From Clostridium hydrogeniformans DSM 21757 (lineage in GTDB: Bacteria > Bacillota > Clostridia > Clostridiales > Clostridiaceae): DNA of 64,000 nt. Positions 1-8,459 of the stretch are shown here, one piece after another. The DNA lies in the NCBI RefSeq assembly GCF_000686705.1, contig NZ_JMLJ01000007.1:1-64000 (forward strand). The letters are read 5' to 3'. The notes under the pieces were generated by a model. It saw nothing but the letters and a program-made list of their open reading frames with translations, did not search any database and was not told the DNA's origin. Position numbers and translations under genes: made by a program. Positions within the stretch are counted from its first letter, which is position 1. Every line of letters starts with the position of its first letter.

Positions 1-167
1 ATGTAATTATTTCATAAAAACCAAAATATGCTAAGGAATAATTAATCAAAATATAACAAATTATTCTAAAACTTAATAATTCAAGACACACCTCATGTTG
101 AGACGGTAGTTAAGCTAGTTAAGTAATACCAATGGTTTGAAGATATTCTTAGAACTAAAATATAGCA

Positions 168-210
168 TTTGCCACCGATTTGTCACCATAAATTATAGTA
201 TGGTGGCAAA
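168..210. repeat. Inverted repeat abutting the integrase relic
   Basis: TTTGCCACC (168-176) pairs with GGTGGCAAA (202-210). CACCATA (184-190) can pair instead with TATGGTG (199-205), so two exclusive folds are possible. It touches the stop codon of the integrase pseudogene. It may be that gene's terminator or part of an old attachment region; no second att copy was found in the window. Confidence 0.5.
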
Positions 211-720
211 TTATTTTATAACATTTTCAAATATATCAACTGTGCTAATACTCATTTTTTCAGTTACGTGAGAATAAGTATCCATAGTAGTAGATAATTT
301 TGAGTGTCCTAATCTTTTTTGGATATATTTAAAATTAGATCCGTTTTCAAGTAGCATAGTTGCATGAGTATGTCTTAACATATGAAAATTAAATCTGATT
401 CCCAGATCATAATTTACTACCCTACTTAAATATTTTAGGCTTTCAGTTGAAATGAGTTCTACATTTTCTTTTGTTGAAATAAGGTCTTTTGAATTATATG
501 TTTTATCATAGAAGTCAAAGGAAGTATTATCATAATACGTACCATACTTTAATCTATTTTCTTATTGATATAATTGATGTTTTTTTAATATATGAATAAG
601 CGTGTCTCCAATAGGAATTGTTCTATTAGAACTTATGGTTTTTTGGAGTATAAAAACACCAATTATAATTTTTCTTACTGATGCTTTTACTAATACTAGA
701 GATTACGGAGTTATCTAATG
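211..720 (-). pseudogene. Phage-type tyrosine integrase, C-terminal domain, decayed
   Basis: The minus strand encodes the catalytic end of a tyrosine recombinase. HMLRHTHATMLLENG is followed by LGHSKLSTTMDTYSHVTEK, giving the box II H-x-L-R, the LGH motif and the nucleophile Tyr in DTYSH. The frame is open from the stop at 211-213 up to an in-frame TAA at 562-564. Beyond this the match continues weakly (RTIPIGDTLIH) and then dissolves through frameshifts near 650-720. The N-terminal half is missing. Such integrases move prophages and integrative elements; this copy cannot be active. It marks one edge of old prophage debris that includes the endolysin relic next door. Confidence 0.85.
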
Positions 721-1177
721 ACACAATAGTTTGGTTTTCGAGGACAGACGAGGTACTCTTTTTATTATATCCTATGGGAAATACTGCACCTAGTGGTAAG
801 CCTATGTTAGCACTAAGTATAACAGGAGCTCTACAACATTATAATATCTATTAACTAATTTAGATGTAACTTTGTGTACAGATATTACCCAGGAAGTAGG
901 TAATGGATACTTTAGAAAACTCAGTTAAGATATTAGGTGGACACTTGGTATTGACATGTGGTAAGGACGATTATGTGAATTAAATATACCTTCGAGAGGA
1001 GACTAAATTTTCATGTTGTAGTAATGTATGATATGACTGAAAAGAATATTGTACTATATATTTTAGAACATATATTCAGAGAATTATTTAAATAAAACTT
1101 AGTTTACAAATATTAAAGTCTTTAGCTTATTAAAAGTTAGAGATTTTTTTTATTTTAAGGATAAGGGAGAGAATATT
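721..1177. other. Intergenic or decayed coding DNA, not recognised
   Basis: No intact gene. Short open stretches remain on the plus strand, for example PMGNTAPSGKPMLALS near 770-830 and TLENSVKILGGHLVLTCGKD near 905-975, which look protein-like but match no family I can name. Probably remains of one or two genes between the integrase and endolysin relics. Confidence 0.4.
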
Positions 1178-1903
1178 ATGAAGATAGACTTAAGAGGCGG
1201 ACACAGTAGCAACTGCAAAAGAGCAATAGGATTAAGAGATGAGTATTTATAAATGCAAGATTTATATAAACAAGTAAGAAATATATTAGTTATCAATGGA
1301 CATACTGTTGTTGATTGTAATAATAGTGCAAATACTGCTAATGCAGAACTTACGGAAGGTAGTAATAAAGCTAACAATAATAATGTAGATTTATATTTAA
1401 CAGTGCATATGAATGCTTATAATGGAAGTGCATATGAGACTGAAGCGTGGGTATATTCTATAATTAGCAAGTCTTATTTATTGGCTTAAAGACTTGTAAA
1501 TAATTATGAGAAACTTGGGTTTTATAAGGTTAGTACTGGTCTTCATGATCTTAGAGCGAGCGTAGCTCCATCCATTATATTTGAGACTATATTTTGCGAT
1601 AGCGAAAAAGACATAAATATATTGAGCCCTATACCTTGGGAAAAGTTATCTAGATATATATGTAATGCAATAGACCCTAATATATCATTAGAAGAAAATA
1701 AGGAAGTATATGTTATAACAGGAGGATTTGCAGAAGTTCCAGAGGAATATGAGGTTAAAGGAGCTATTAATAAATTCTTCTATGATGCTCCGCAAGTATA
1801 TGTAGAACATCTTAGCTGGGGAATTAAACTAAGAACTGGCAAATTACCTATAGAAAAGTGTAAAGAAATAAAAGAGAGGTTAGGTAATTGGGGAGAAATC
1901 TAA
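1178..1903 (+). pseudogene. Phage endolysin (N-acetylmuramoyl-L-alanine amidase, Amidase_3 type), two nonsense codons
   Basis: A single frame of 242 codons starts at ATG 1178 behind AGGGAGA. It carries MKIDLRGGHSSNCKRAIG, then VDLYLTVHMNAYNGSA and a C-terminal module ending in LGNWGEI. The zinc ligands expected for Amidase_3 (H in RGGH, H in TVHMNA) are present. In-frame TAA codons at 1250-1252 and 1487-1489 interrupt it; no frameshift is needed, so two point mutations explain the loss. Such enzymes cut the amide bond between muramic acid and the stem peptide during phage release. It belongs with the integrase relic. Confidence 0.8.
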
Positions 1904-2160
1904 ATAGGGAAGATATTAATATAAGTATTAAAATTAATCAATTTAAATATAAAAATTAATTTAAATATAAAAATTAATTAAAAAACAATTTTTACCATAA
2001 ATATTTATCTAAATCTATCTTTTTATACTAAGTTAATATTGAATTTCAGAAATGTTATATTATAATTTATGAATTTATTAGTATGAAGCAGTTGAATTAT
2101 ATAACTTTTATTGTTATATTTTACCTATGTCAAAAATAAACAATATTAGGAGGAATAAGG

Positions 2161-2559
2161 ATGAAAAAGAAAATTTTAGCGATGTTATTATGTGGAGGGG
2201 TTTTATTAGGAAATACACTTACAGCTTTTGCTGATAGTGGTGCTGGCGTAAGTATGACTTGGGACACATATGATAATGGAAGAGGTATTATTGATGGAAG
2301 TAAGAGTGGAAAATATTATAGTTTAACGGCGGGAGACGTTACTTTAGAAGCTACATCTGTTAGTGGTCCTGGAACAAAATATCTTGACTTGAGAAGAAAA
2401 TCAGGATTAGTTTCATATGGTTATGGTGAAGTAGCGATATATGGTTCAGGATCTTATAAATGGAAAGTTGATAGAAGCTCTGATAGTTATTTCTTTATTG
2501 GTAGAGGTGGTAATGCAGGTTCAACACAACATATATCTGGTAAATTTCATAACCATTAA
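2161..2559 (+). CDS. Small secreted protein, unknown function
   Basis: 132 residues with a clear Sec signal peptide: MKKKILAMLLCGG, a hydrophobic core and probable cleavage after AFA (residues 22-24). AGGAGG at 2148-2153 fixes the start. The mature part of about 107 residues is rich in Gly, Ser and Tyr, has no Cys, and ends in GKFHNH. I do not recognise the family. The size, export signal and a membrane-protein gene 9 nt downstream make a bacteriocin-like or surface peptide possible, but no known bacteriocin motif is visible. Confidence 0.75.
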   Translation: MKKKILAMLLCGGVLLGNTLTAFADSGAGVSMTWDTYDNGRGIIDGSKSGKYYSLTAGDVTLEATSVSGPGTKYLDLRRKSGLVSYGYGEVAIYGSGSYKWKVDRSSDSYFFIGRGGNAGSTQHISGKFHNH

Positions 2560-2568
2560 AAATAAAAA

Positions 2569-3147
2569 ATGTACTTATATTTAGAGTTAAGATTGATAGC
2601 TCTTGTATTTGCTATTATATGGATTACTTATAGATTTATAAAAGCTATCGTAAAAAAAACAAAGTTTGACAAAAAGTTTTTTAAGAAAGAACTTTTATAT
2701 ATTTTATTTTGGGCATATATTTTATTTGTCATTGGATTGACATTGCTACCTATAAAAATAAAAATATCAGATGGAGTTAGCCCAGATCATATTTTTAAAC
2801 CAACTCTAAACTTAAATCCACTTAATGGTATAAATTTAACCAATATGATTGGATTCAAGAATATTATAGGGAATCTAGTCCTGCTTTCGCCACTGGCAGT
2901 TTTTTTACCGATTATTGGCTATAAAAAATTTGCTGAAATAAAACCTTTGTTTATTTTGGCATTGACAGTATCATTTACTATTGAATTATTGCAATACTTA
3001 GAGGGGTACTTTAATCTTGCAGCTAGCTTCAGAATTAGTGATATAATGGATATCATACTTAATGTAGCTGGTATTTTTATTGGTAATTATATCTATAATA
3101 ATTTATTTAAAACAGATTCAAAGAAAGACTTAATACATGAAATATAG
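2569..3147 (+). CDS. VanZ-like family membrane protein
   Basis: 192 residues with about five hydrophobic segments: near 8-24, 45-62, 98-118, 127-142 and 160-178. The pattern NMIGFKNIIGNLVLLSPLAVFLP followed by ELLQYL and SDIMDIILNVAGIFIG is typical of VanZ-like proteins, which are named after a teicoplanin-resistance gene but mostly lack assigned function. It starts 9 nt after the secreted-protein stop and has no visible Shine-Dalgarno, so translation is probably coupled. As the second gene of a two-gene unit it could protect the cell from, or help process, the secreted peptide; that is inference. Confidence 0.75.
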   Translation: MYLYLELRLIALVFAIIWITYRFIKAIVKKTKFDKKFFKKELLYILFWAYILFVIGLTLLPIKIKISDGVSPDHIFKPTLNLNPLNGINLTNMIGFKNIIGNLVLLSPLAVFLPIIGYKKFAEIKPLFILALTVSFTIELLQYLEGYFNLAASFRISDIMDIILNVAGIFIGNYIYNNLFKTDSKKDLIHEI

Positions 3148-3208
3148 TAAAGTATAATATTTGATTATACTTTTAGTTTAACATTAACACATAATATAAC
3201 AAAAAGTA

Positions 3209-3244
3209 AGAGAGATATGGAATAATGCCATATCTCTTTTTATA
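3209..3244 (+). terminator. Intrinsic terminator after the VanZ-like gene
   Basis: AGAGATATGG (3211-3220) pairs with CCATATCTCT (3228-3237), followed by a T-run. It ends the two-gene unit upstream. Confidence 0.85.
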
Positions 3245-3521
3245 ACTTAATATATTAATTTAAGAAGAGTCCAAATGGAATATAGCTAAGTATAAATAGA
3301 GTAGTTGGAAGAAGTACATGGAAAGCTTCATAATTTTATGATAAAGATGTACTTGTTGGAGATGGGACAATAGAAAAATAGATAAAAATTAAAAATAAAA
3401 ATTATTCATTAAGTAGTAGTTAATAATGATTCTATCATTTTCGATGGTGAGCAGATTAAGGTATATTAAATAATATTTAATATACCTTAATTTGTTCATT
3501 ACTTTATACTAGTACAAAAAA
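3245..3521. other. Non-coding stretch with a long inverted repeat
   Basis: No gene seen. AAGGTATATTAAAT and its complement form a near-perfect hairpin at about 3458-3489. It lies 33 nt past the stop of the minus-strand regulator and may end its transcript, although the T-run is poor. Confidence 0.5.
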
Positions 3522-4154
3522 CTACATTATAGATTTACAATATGACTCAAGTCTAGAGATTGATAATATTTGAAATCTCTTATCTTTAAAATCAATAAAA
3601 CCTTCAGATTTACATTCTGAAATAGCTCTATTCAAACTTCGCAAAGGAATGGAAGTTTCAGAACATATTATTTGTTTTGTTAAAATTGATAAATCATTAG
3701 CTAAATAATGTGAGTAAATATTATTCAATAATCTGTCTTTAATACTTAGAAGAGATATATTAATAAGTGTATTAGAACTTTTAATTAATTTTTCCGTAAG
3801 CTGCTCTATCAAATATTTAGTAAACTCAAAATCTAATCTCATCCATTCAAAGACATTATTTTTAGGGACTAAAATAGTCTCACAATTTGTTTGACTTTTT
3901 ATATAAAAAGTTTTTGTATTTTTATTAAAGAGCTCTAATTCACCAAAACAACTATATGCTTGATATGTGAAAAATGTTAACATAGCTCCTGAAAAACTAT
4001 GCATTATAACATTAGCACTTCCACTTATTAGTATAAATAGATAATCATTTTCTTCTCCAGGTAATATTATAGAGCTGTCTTTAGAATGTTGTCTATAAAT
4101 AAATGATTTTTTTACGTTATCAGGTGCATTTTCAACTAATTCTTTAAGATTCAT
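3522..4154 (-). CDS. Crp/Fnr-family transcriptional regulator
   Basis: 210 residues. Residues about 15-115 form a cyclic-nucleotide-binding-like beta roll (SIILPGEENDYLFILISGSANV, then CFGELELF), followed by a dimerisation helix. The C-terminal winged helix (about 140-205) has SETSIPLRSLNRAISECKSEGFI as recognition region. There is no N-terminal Cys cluster, so it is not an Fe-S FNR. AAGGAG lies just upstream of the start. It is divergent from a nucleoside hydrolase gene with a palindrome between them, so control of that gene and itself is the simplest reading. The effector is unknown. Confidence 0.85.
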   Translation of the reverse strand: MNLKELVENAPDNVKKSFIYRQHSKDSSIILPGEENDYLFILISGSANVIMHSFSGAMLTFFTYQAYSCFGELELFNKNTKTFYIKSQTNCETILVPKNNVFEWMRLDFEFTKYLIEQLTEKLIKSSNTLINISLLSIKDRLLNNIYSHYLANDLSILTKQIICSETSIPLRSLNRAISECKSEGFIDFKDKRFQILSISRLESYCKSIM

Positions 4155-4202
4155 TTTTTCTCCTTTTTAACTAATATATTAAGATTATTTTTTTATCATT
4201 TT

Positions 4203-4214
4203 GGTCATTTGACC
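4203..4214. promoter_or_regulatory. Candidate operator between regulator and nucleoside hydrolase genes
   Basis: GGTCATTTGACC is a perfect inverted repeat (GGTCA, TT, TGACC). Its right half, TTGACC, can serve as a -35 element for the rightward gene. The position between a Crp/Fnr regulator and its divergent neighbour suggests a binding site. The half-site differs from the E. coli Crp site TGTGA. Confidence 0.45.
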
Positions 4215-4289
4215 TTTTTAAAGTATATTATAACGAATATACTATAGTCAACAAAAGATTTGTTTATCATTTATTTAAGGAGGATTAAA

Positions 4290-5243
4290 ATGAGAAGAAT
4301 TATTATTGATACAGATTGTGGTAGTGATGATGCAGTTGCAATTATTATGGCTTTAAAATCTAGTGAAGTTAAGGTGGAGGCTATAACAACAGTATGTGGT
4401 AATGTTCCACTTCATCTTGCAACATTAAATGCATTGATGACAATAGAAGTTGGAAATGGACAAAAACCACCTTTATATGTTGGAGCAACTAAACCATTAA
4501 GGGGTGATTTAGTTACAGCAGTAAATGTGCATGGAAATGATGGAATGGGAGATTGTGATTTGATTCATCCTTCTTTACAACCTGAAAAAGAGCATGCTGT
4601 TGATGCTATTTTAAAAATTGTTAATGCGTATCCAGGTGAAGTTGAACTTGTAGCAATAGGACCTGCTACAAATATTGCTTTGGCTATTATGAAAGATCCT
4701 ATTACTATGAAAAAAGTTAAACATATTTATACTATGGGAACTTCAGGGTTTGGTCGTGGTAATACTACACCAGTTGCTGAATTTAATGTATATGTTGATG
4801 CTGAAGCTTATAGCGTTATGTTGAACTCTAAGATTCCAATTACAATAATCGGTTTTGATGTTTGTCTTGGTGATGCAGCTTTAAATAAAGAAGATATGGA
4901 AATGTTAATGGCTAGTGGTAAAGAAGAAGCTGAATTTTCTGTTAAGTGTAATAAATCATTGCTCCATTATAATTTAAATAGATGTGGAGAACACATTGTT
5001 GATTTGCCTGATGCTGTAGCAATGGGGGTAGTGCTTTGGGATAGCATTGTTTTAGAAGCACTAAATTGTTATTGCTATGTCTGTACTAAGGAAACTGCTA
5101 CTTATGGACAAGTTATTATAGATGATGGAAGTTTTCCGGCTGTATCTAACGGGTTTACAAATAATAAGCCAAATGCAAAGGTGTGTAAAACTTTAGATAA
5201 TAAAAGTTTTAAAAGAAAAATGTTTGAGCTGTTAATAAAGTAA
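4290..5243 (+). CDS. Inosine-uridine preferring nucleoside hydrolase family protein
   Basis: 317 residues, normal family length. The N-terminus RRIIIDTDCGSDDA (residues 2-15) is the Ca2+-binding signature DTDxGxDDA, with Cys where Pro is usual. Other family blocks are EAITTVCGN, VHGNDGMGD, LVAIGPATNIALA and the distal PVAEFNVYVDAEA. The enzyme splits the N-glycosidic bond of nucleosides to ribose and base; exact substrate preference cannot be read. AAGGAGG at 4277-4283 selects ATG 4290 over an upstream TTG. It is divergently paired with the Crp/Fnr regulator. Confidence 0.9.
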   Translation: MRRIIIDTDCGSDDAVAIIMALKSSEVKVEAITTVCGNVPLHLATLNALMTIEVGNGQKPPLYVGATKPLRGDLVTAVNVHGNDGMGDCDLIHPSLQPEKEHAVDAILKIVNAYPGEVELVAIGPATNIALAIMKDPITMKKVKHIYTMGTSGFGRGNTTPVAEFNVYVDAEAYSVMLNSKIPITIIGFDVCLGDAALNKEDMEMLMASGKEEAEFSVKCNKSLLHYNLNRCGEHIVDLPDAVAMGVVLWDSIVLEALNCYCYVCTKETATYGQVIIDDGSFPAVSNGFTNNKPNAKVCKTLDNKSFKRKMFELLIK

Positions 5244-5276
5244 TACCATCAAAAATGGAATAAATATACTATTACG

Positions 5277-5375
5277 ATGATGATAATTCAAATTATAGTC
5301 TTATTTTTAATTATCATTGATATGATTAGAAAACCTACAGATAAAACCATTATTAAAAATCTCACTAATTTATAA
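5277..5375 (+). CDS. Possible 32-residue membrane peptide
   Basis: MMIIQIIVLFLIIIDMIRKP followed by a short polar, basic tail gives one hydrophobic helix. There is no convincing ribosome site, so this may be chance. It lies between the nucleoside hydrolase and the first repeated spacer. Confidence 0.2.
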   Translation: MMIIQIIVLFLIIIDMIRKPTDKTIIKNLTNL

Positions 5376-5460
5376 ATTTATATAATGTAGCATACTATAT
5401 ATTTTAAATGGATATCTTTCTTATCTAAGAATTAAAATAAAAAAACAAATAATTTAACTT

Positions 5461-5621
5461 AAATACCGTATTATTAAGAAAAGAATATTCGGTATTTTTA
5501 TGTGCTAATTTAAATAACACTGTATGGGAGTGGAGGTTTATGCTTGAATTATCATATGGTAATCAGTTGTAAAGGTTCTTTGAAAACTGAATAATGCAGT
5601 ATTTGAAAAATATTATATAAT
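5461..5621 (+). repeat. Spacer family A, copy 1 (terminator, boxA-like motif, -10)
   Basis: The hairpin (5461-5500) has AAATACCG pairing with CGGTATTT and a T-run. Then come ATATGGTAATCAGTTG (5554-5569), GTTCTTTGAAAACTGAATA (5575-5593), which resembles the rRNA-operon antitermination boxA of Firmicutes, and a TATAAT (5616-5621). The same order of modules recurs between the next genes. Confidence 0.8.
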
Positions 5622-5681
5622 AGATTTATAATAATATTAATTTTGAGTTATATAAATTTGAATTTAAAGAGAGGTATGGAT

Positions 5682-6131
5682 ATGACACCAGATGAAATTT
5701 TAAGATACTGCCTTGAAAATTTAGAGGGGACAGTTTTGGTTAACAGTTGGGGAGAAAGAGGAATATTTTATAACCCTCATAACAAACTAAAGCGTGGGGT
5801 TTATATTTTGACACTAAAAGAGAAAGATGGAGAAAATGATCAAAGCTCAAATTTAGACAGAGAAAACATATATCGTGTAAATTTAGGAGTGCGTAAAAAT
5901 ACTTTTATTAAAATGTTTGATATAATACCTAAACGTCCAATCAAAGGTGGAATAGTAGATATGAACTATGATTTTTCCATAACAAATCGAATTATTCCCC
6001 ATCCTGTATATGCATGGATGGGCTGGATATGTTCATTAAATCCATCTGAAAATACTTTTGAAGAATTAAAACCTCTCATTCAAGAGGCATATGAATATGC
6101 GAAGGAAAAATATAAGAAAAGAAAGTTATAA
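5682..6131 (+). CDS. DUF6194-like protein
   Basis: 149 residues, MTPDEILRYCLENLEG at the start, then a region with RENIYRVNLGVRKNTF, and a C-terminal HPVYAWMGWICSLNPSENTF. This order resembles the DUF6194 family, small soluble proteins of unknown role. AGAGG at 5670-5674 is 7 nt from ATG 5682; the ATG at 5676 is too close to it. No signal peptide or membrane segment. It is the first complete gene of the repeated-spacer array and has a spacer copy on each side. Family assignment is from memory of the pattern. Confidence 0.65.
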   Translation: MTPDEILRYCLENLEGTVLVNSWGERGIFYNPHNKLKRGVYILTLKEKDGENDQSSNLDRENIYRVNLGVRKNTFIKMFDIIPKRPIKGGIVDMNYDFSITNRIIPHPVYAWMGWICSLNPSENTFEELKPLIQEAYEYAKEKYKKRKL

Positions 6132-6193
6132 TTTCCAGCTTATTGATTAGATTATTGAAAAGATAAGAAAAATGAAATTAAAATATACTTATG

Positions 6194-6296
6194 AAAATGC
6201 CGTATTATTCATAAAAGAATATGCGGTATTTTTTATGCCGTAATACATGTGTTCTTTGAAAATTGAATAATATGGTATTAGAAAAAATGTTATAAT
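6194..6296 (+). repeat. Spacer family A, copy 2
   Basis: Hairpin 6194-6235 (GCCGTATTATTC pairing with GAATATGCGGTATT through G-U wobbles), T-run, then GTTCTTTGAAAATTGAATA (6251-6269), ATGGTATT, and the extended -10 TGTTATAAT (6288-6296). The next gene starts 55 nt after the -10. Confidence 0.85.
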
Positions 6297-6351
6297 TAAT
6301 TTGTAATATTTATAGATTGTGAAAATGATTCATGGAAGGAAGTTATAAACA

Positions 6352-6843
6352 ATGGTAAAATCAATTTTAAATAAAAGTAGTTATATAAATATAAAGAAAT
6401 CTTCTTGTAAAATTGAAAAAAGCCACTTGTGTCCTGTATGTAAAAAACAAGGTGCTTTTGTAAAAAACATTACAGTAAAGCATATGGTTATTGATGAGCT
6501 ATTGGAACAAATTGACGATAATGAATATTTTTTATGTATGAACGAGGATTGTAATATTACTTACTATAATACAGAATCTAATATGAAATTTAATAAACAT
6601 CAAGTAAAAGTACCAATATGGTTTAAAAAAGATGCAAATCCTAAATATGCATGTTATTGTAGTGAAGTAACAGAAGAACAGATTATAAATGCAGTATTAA
6701 AAAATGATGCTACTAATATGAAAGAAGTTTTAAGAATTACTGGAGCAATGAGTAATTCAAAATGTCAAAATAAAAATCCATTAGGAAAATGTTGTCATCA
6801 AGTGATTCAAGATGTAATAGATAAAGCACTTTCCATAAAGTAA
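6352..6843 (+). CDS. CopZ-like Fe-S/zinc protein (putative metallochaperone)
   Basis: 163 residues in two parts. The N-terminal zinc-ribbon-like part (about 24-80) has HLCPVCKKQG and FLCMNEDCNITYYN, i.e. CxxC and CxxxxxC metal ligands. The C-terminal BFD-like [2Fe-2S] part (about 100-160) has YACYCSEVTEEQI and later KCQNKNPLGKCC. This architecture is that of the CopZ zinc-binding/BFD-type proteins found with copper or mercury handling. No copper ATPase or other partner lies nearby, so the role here is open. GGAAGGA at 6334-6340 precedes the start. The gene is one unit of the repeated-spacer array. Confidence 0.75.
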   Translation: MVKSILNKSSYINIKKSSCKIEKSHLCPVCKKQGAFVKNITVKHMVIDELLEQIDDNEYFLCMNEDCNITYYNTESNMKFNKHQVKVPIWFKKDANPKYACYCSEVTEEQIINAVLKNDATNMKEVLRITGAMSNSKCQNKNPLGKCCHQVIQDVIDKALSIK

Positions 6844-6907
6844 TCAGAATTTTATTAGATTCTAATGTTCTTATATTATGAAGATAAAATTAAATATTTA
6901 TTGATGA

Positions 6908-7014
6908 AAACACCGTATTATTCAGAAATGAATATGCGTTGTATTTATTTAATAATTTAAATAAATAACACTCTATGAGAATATAGCTTTATGTTTCTAT
7001 TCTTATGTTATAAT
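6908..7014 (+). repeat. Spacer family A, copy 3 (degenerate)
   Basis: The left hairpin arm CACCGTATTATTCAG is intact but the right arm reads TATGCGTTGTATTT with extra bases, which spoils the stem. The boxA-like module is absent; AAATAACACTCTATGAGA matches the AAATAACACTGTATG part of copies 1 and 6. The extended -10 TGTTATAAT is at 7006-7014. Confidence 0.7.
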
Positions 7015-7061
7015 TTATTTAAATTGAACATATAAATTGTAATTTGACGGAGGTAAAGAAG

Positions 7062-7475
7062 ATGAAAGATTATAGTGGTATGTTTGAAGATTTTGGTTTC
7101 AAATTAATTATTATTGATAGTTTATTAAACAAGCAACCTAGTTTTGAAGATAAACTTAAACTTTTAAAAGAAAAATATATTGACTCTTATGAATGGTATG
7201 TCAATAAAGGAATTATTAAAGAAATACTTACTTTTTTTGAGAAAATTGTATTAACTGAAGAAGACTTAAGAAAAGTAACGGAATTATGTTTCGATGGTGG
7301 AAATGATGTTTATTTTCTTGTACAGCCTGATTGGGATGGAGAGGACGATTCTTTTAATATATCTTCTGTAACAGGATTTGAAAGACTTGTCAATTTAAAA
7401 GAAGTCGAATATATTTCAATGTGCCATCCAGAAACCTTACAACCTTTTCTTGAATCTGGAATAAGTGTACAGTAA
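7062..7475 (+). CDS. DUF6892-like protein
   Basis: 137 residues, starting MKDYSGMFEDFGFKLIIIDS and ending in a Leu-rich part with FLVQPDWDGEDDSFNISS followed by FERLVNLKEVEYISM. The acidic DWDGEDD block and leucine-repeat-like end resemble DUF6892 proteins, which occur next to polymorphic-toxin or immunity genes in some genomes; no toxin is present here. GGAGGT at 7049-7054 selects ATG 7062 over an in-frame TTG at 7044. Soluble, no signal peptide. Family call is moderate. Confidence 0.6.
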   Translation: MKDYSGMFEDFGFKLIIIDSLLNKQPSFEDKLKLLKEKYIDSYEWYVNKGIIKEILTFFEKIVLTEEDLRKVTELCFDGGNDVYFLVQPDWDGEDDSFNISSVTGFERLVNLKEVEYISMCHPETLQPFLESGISVQ

Positions 7476-7533
7476 CTTATAAAATCAAGTTTATTAAACA
7501 GACATTATTAAATAAAAATAAAAAACATATTAG

Positions 7534-7668
7534 GATACCGTATTATTCAGAAATGAATATACGGTATTTTTTATGCCATAATACATGTGTTTTTTGAAAA
7601 TTAAATAATGCGGTATTTTAGAATTACTACAAAACACATATTAAAATATATGGTTTATATGTTATAAT
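7534..7668 (+). repeat. Spacer family A, copy 4
   Basis: The best-paired hairpin of the set (7534-7573): ATACCGTATTATTC pairs with GAATATACGGTAT with one bulge. Then GTTTTTTGAAAATTAAATA (7589-7607, boxA-like), GCGGTATT and TGTTATAAT (7660-7668). Confidence 0.85.
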
Positions 7669-7732
7669 TTTCATATTGGTTAAGTCGAAATTATTTTATA
7701 TGGTAAATCAATATGGGGGGAGGGAAGAATTT

Positions 7733-8209
7733 ATGAAGATGCAATTAAAAAAAATTTTAATTGAACAAGTAGAAGTCAAATCTCAATTTCAAGTAAATAA
7801 ACTAATTTTAGAAGGGAAAGAATTAGAAAAAAGTTTAAAGTATTGCCTTTCAAAATTTACAGAGGGAATATTAGACCCCGATGTTGCAGGTAAAAGTCCT
7901 GATAGGTTTATTGATAATCTCCAAAAAAATGTTTTAGGAAATTTTTCGAAAAGATATATTATAAACGCTTATGATGGTAAAGAAATAATTGGCATACTGG
8001 TGGGGCTACCTCAAGAAAGTGAATTTTTACACATTTATGGATTACATGTTGCACCAGAATATCGTAATAAGGGCGTTGCGTCAACACTGTTATCAAAGTG
8101 CATAAATGATATGTTTATAAGAAATGTAAGAGAAATTCTTTTAGATGTTCATACTGATAATAAACCTGCTTATAATTTATATAAAAAGTTTGATTTCCAT
8201 GAAATATAA
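7733..8209 (+). CDS. GNAT-family N-acetyltransferase
   Basis: 158 residues. The acetyl-CoA site is YGLHVAPEYRNKGVASTLL (about 103-121), with the Q/RxxGxG/A-type loop RNKGVA. The end, DNKPAYNLYKKFDFHEI, stops right after the alpha4 motif, so the usual last beta strand is missing or very short; late truncation is possible. A G-rich ribosome site at 7715-7724 selects ATG 7733 over a TTG at 7676. The substrate is unknown. Fourth gene of the array. Confidence 0.8.
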   Translation: MKMQLKKILIEQVEVKSQFQVNKLILEGKELEKSLKYCLSKFTEGILDPDVAGKSPDRFIDNLQKNVLGNFSKRYIINAYDGKEIIGILVGLPQESEFLHIYGLHVAPEYRNKGVASTLLSKCINDMFIRNVREILLDVHTDNKPAYNLYKKFDFHEI

Positions 8210-8228
8210 AACTGAATACTTTATTTAA

Positions 8229-8370
8229 AGACTGTATTATTCAGAAATGGATATGCGGTATTTTTACGTATTCATTCAAGTAAATACACTATATAGGATT
8301 ATATGTATAGATTTATGCCTATATTATTATATGGTAATCAGTTGCAAGAGTTCTTTGGAAACTGAATGAT
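8229..8370 (+). repeat. Spacer family A, copy 5
   Basis: Hairpin 8229-8266 (CTGTATTATTC with GGATATGCGGTAT), T-run, then AAGTAAATACACTATATAGG, ATATGGTAATCAGTTGCAAG (8329-8348) and the boxA-like GTTCTTTGGAAACTGAATGA (8350-8369). No clear TATAAT follows. Confidence 0.8.
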
Positions 8371-8459
8371 ATTGTTAAAAAAGTATATAGGCAATGAACA
8401 TATTTATGTCTAGAAGAATAATCTATTAATGAAGAAATTTTATTAATGGAGGCATTTGT

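Noticed and set aside
2161-2559. Lactococcin 972-type bacteriocin
   Set aside because: Size and signal peptide fit, but the tryptophan/histidine pattern of that family is missing and the neighbour is VanZ-like rather than an ABC immunity pair.
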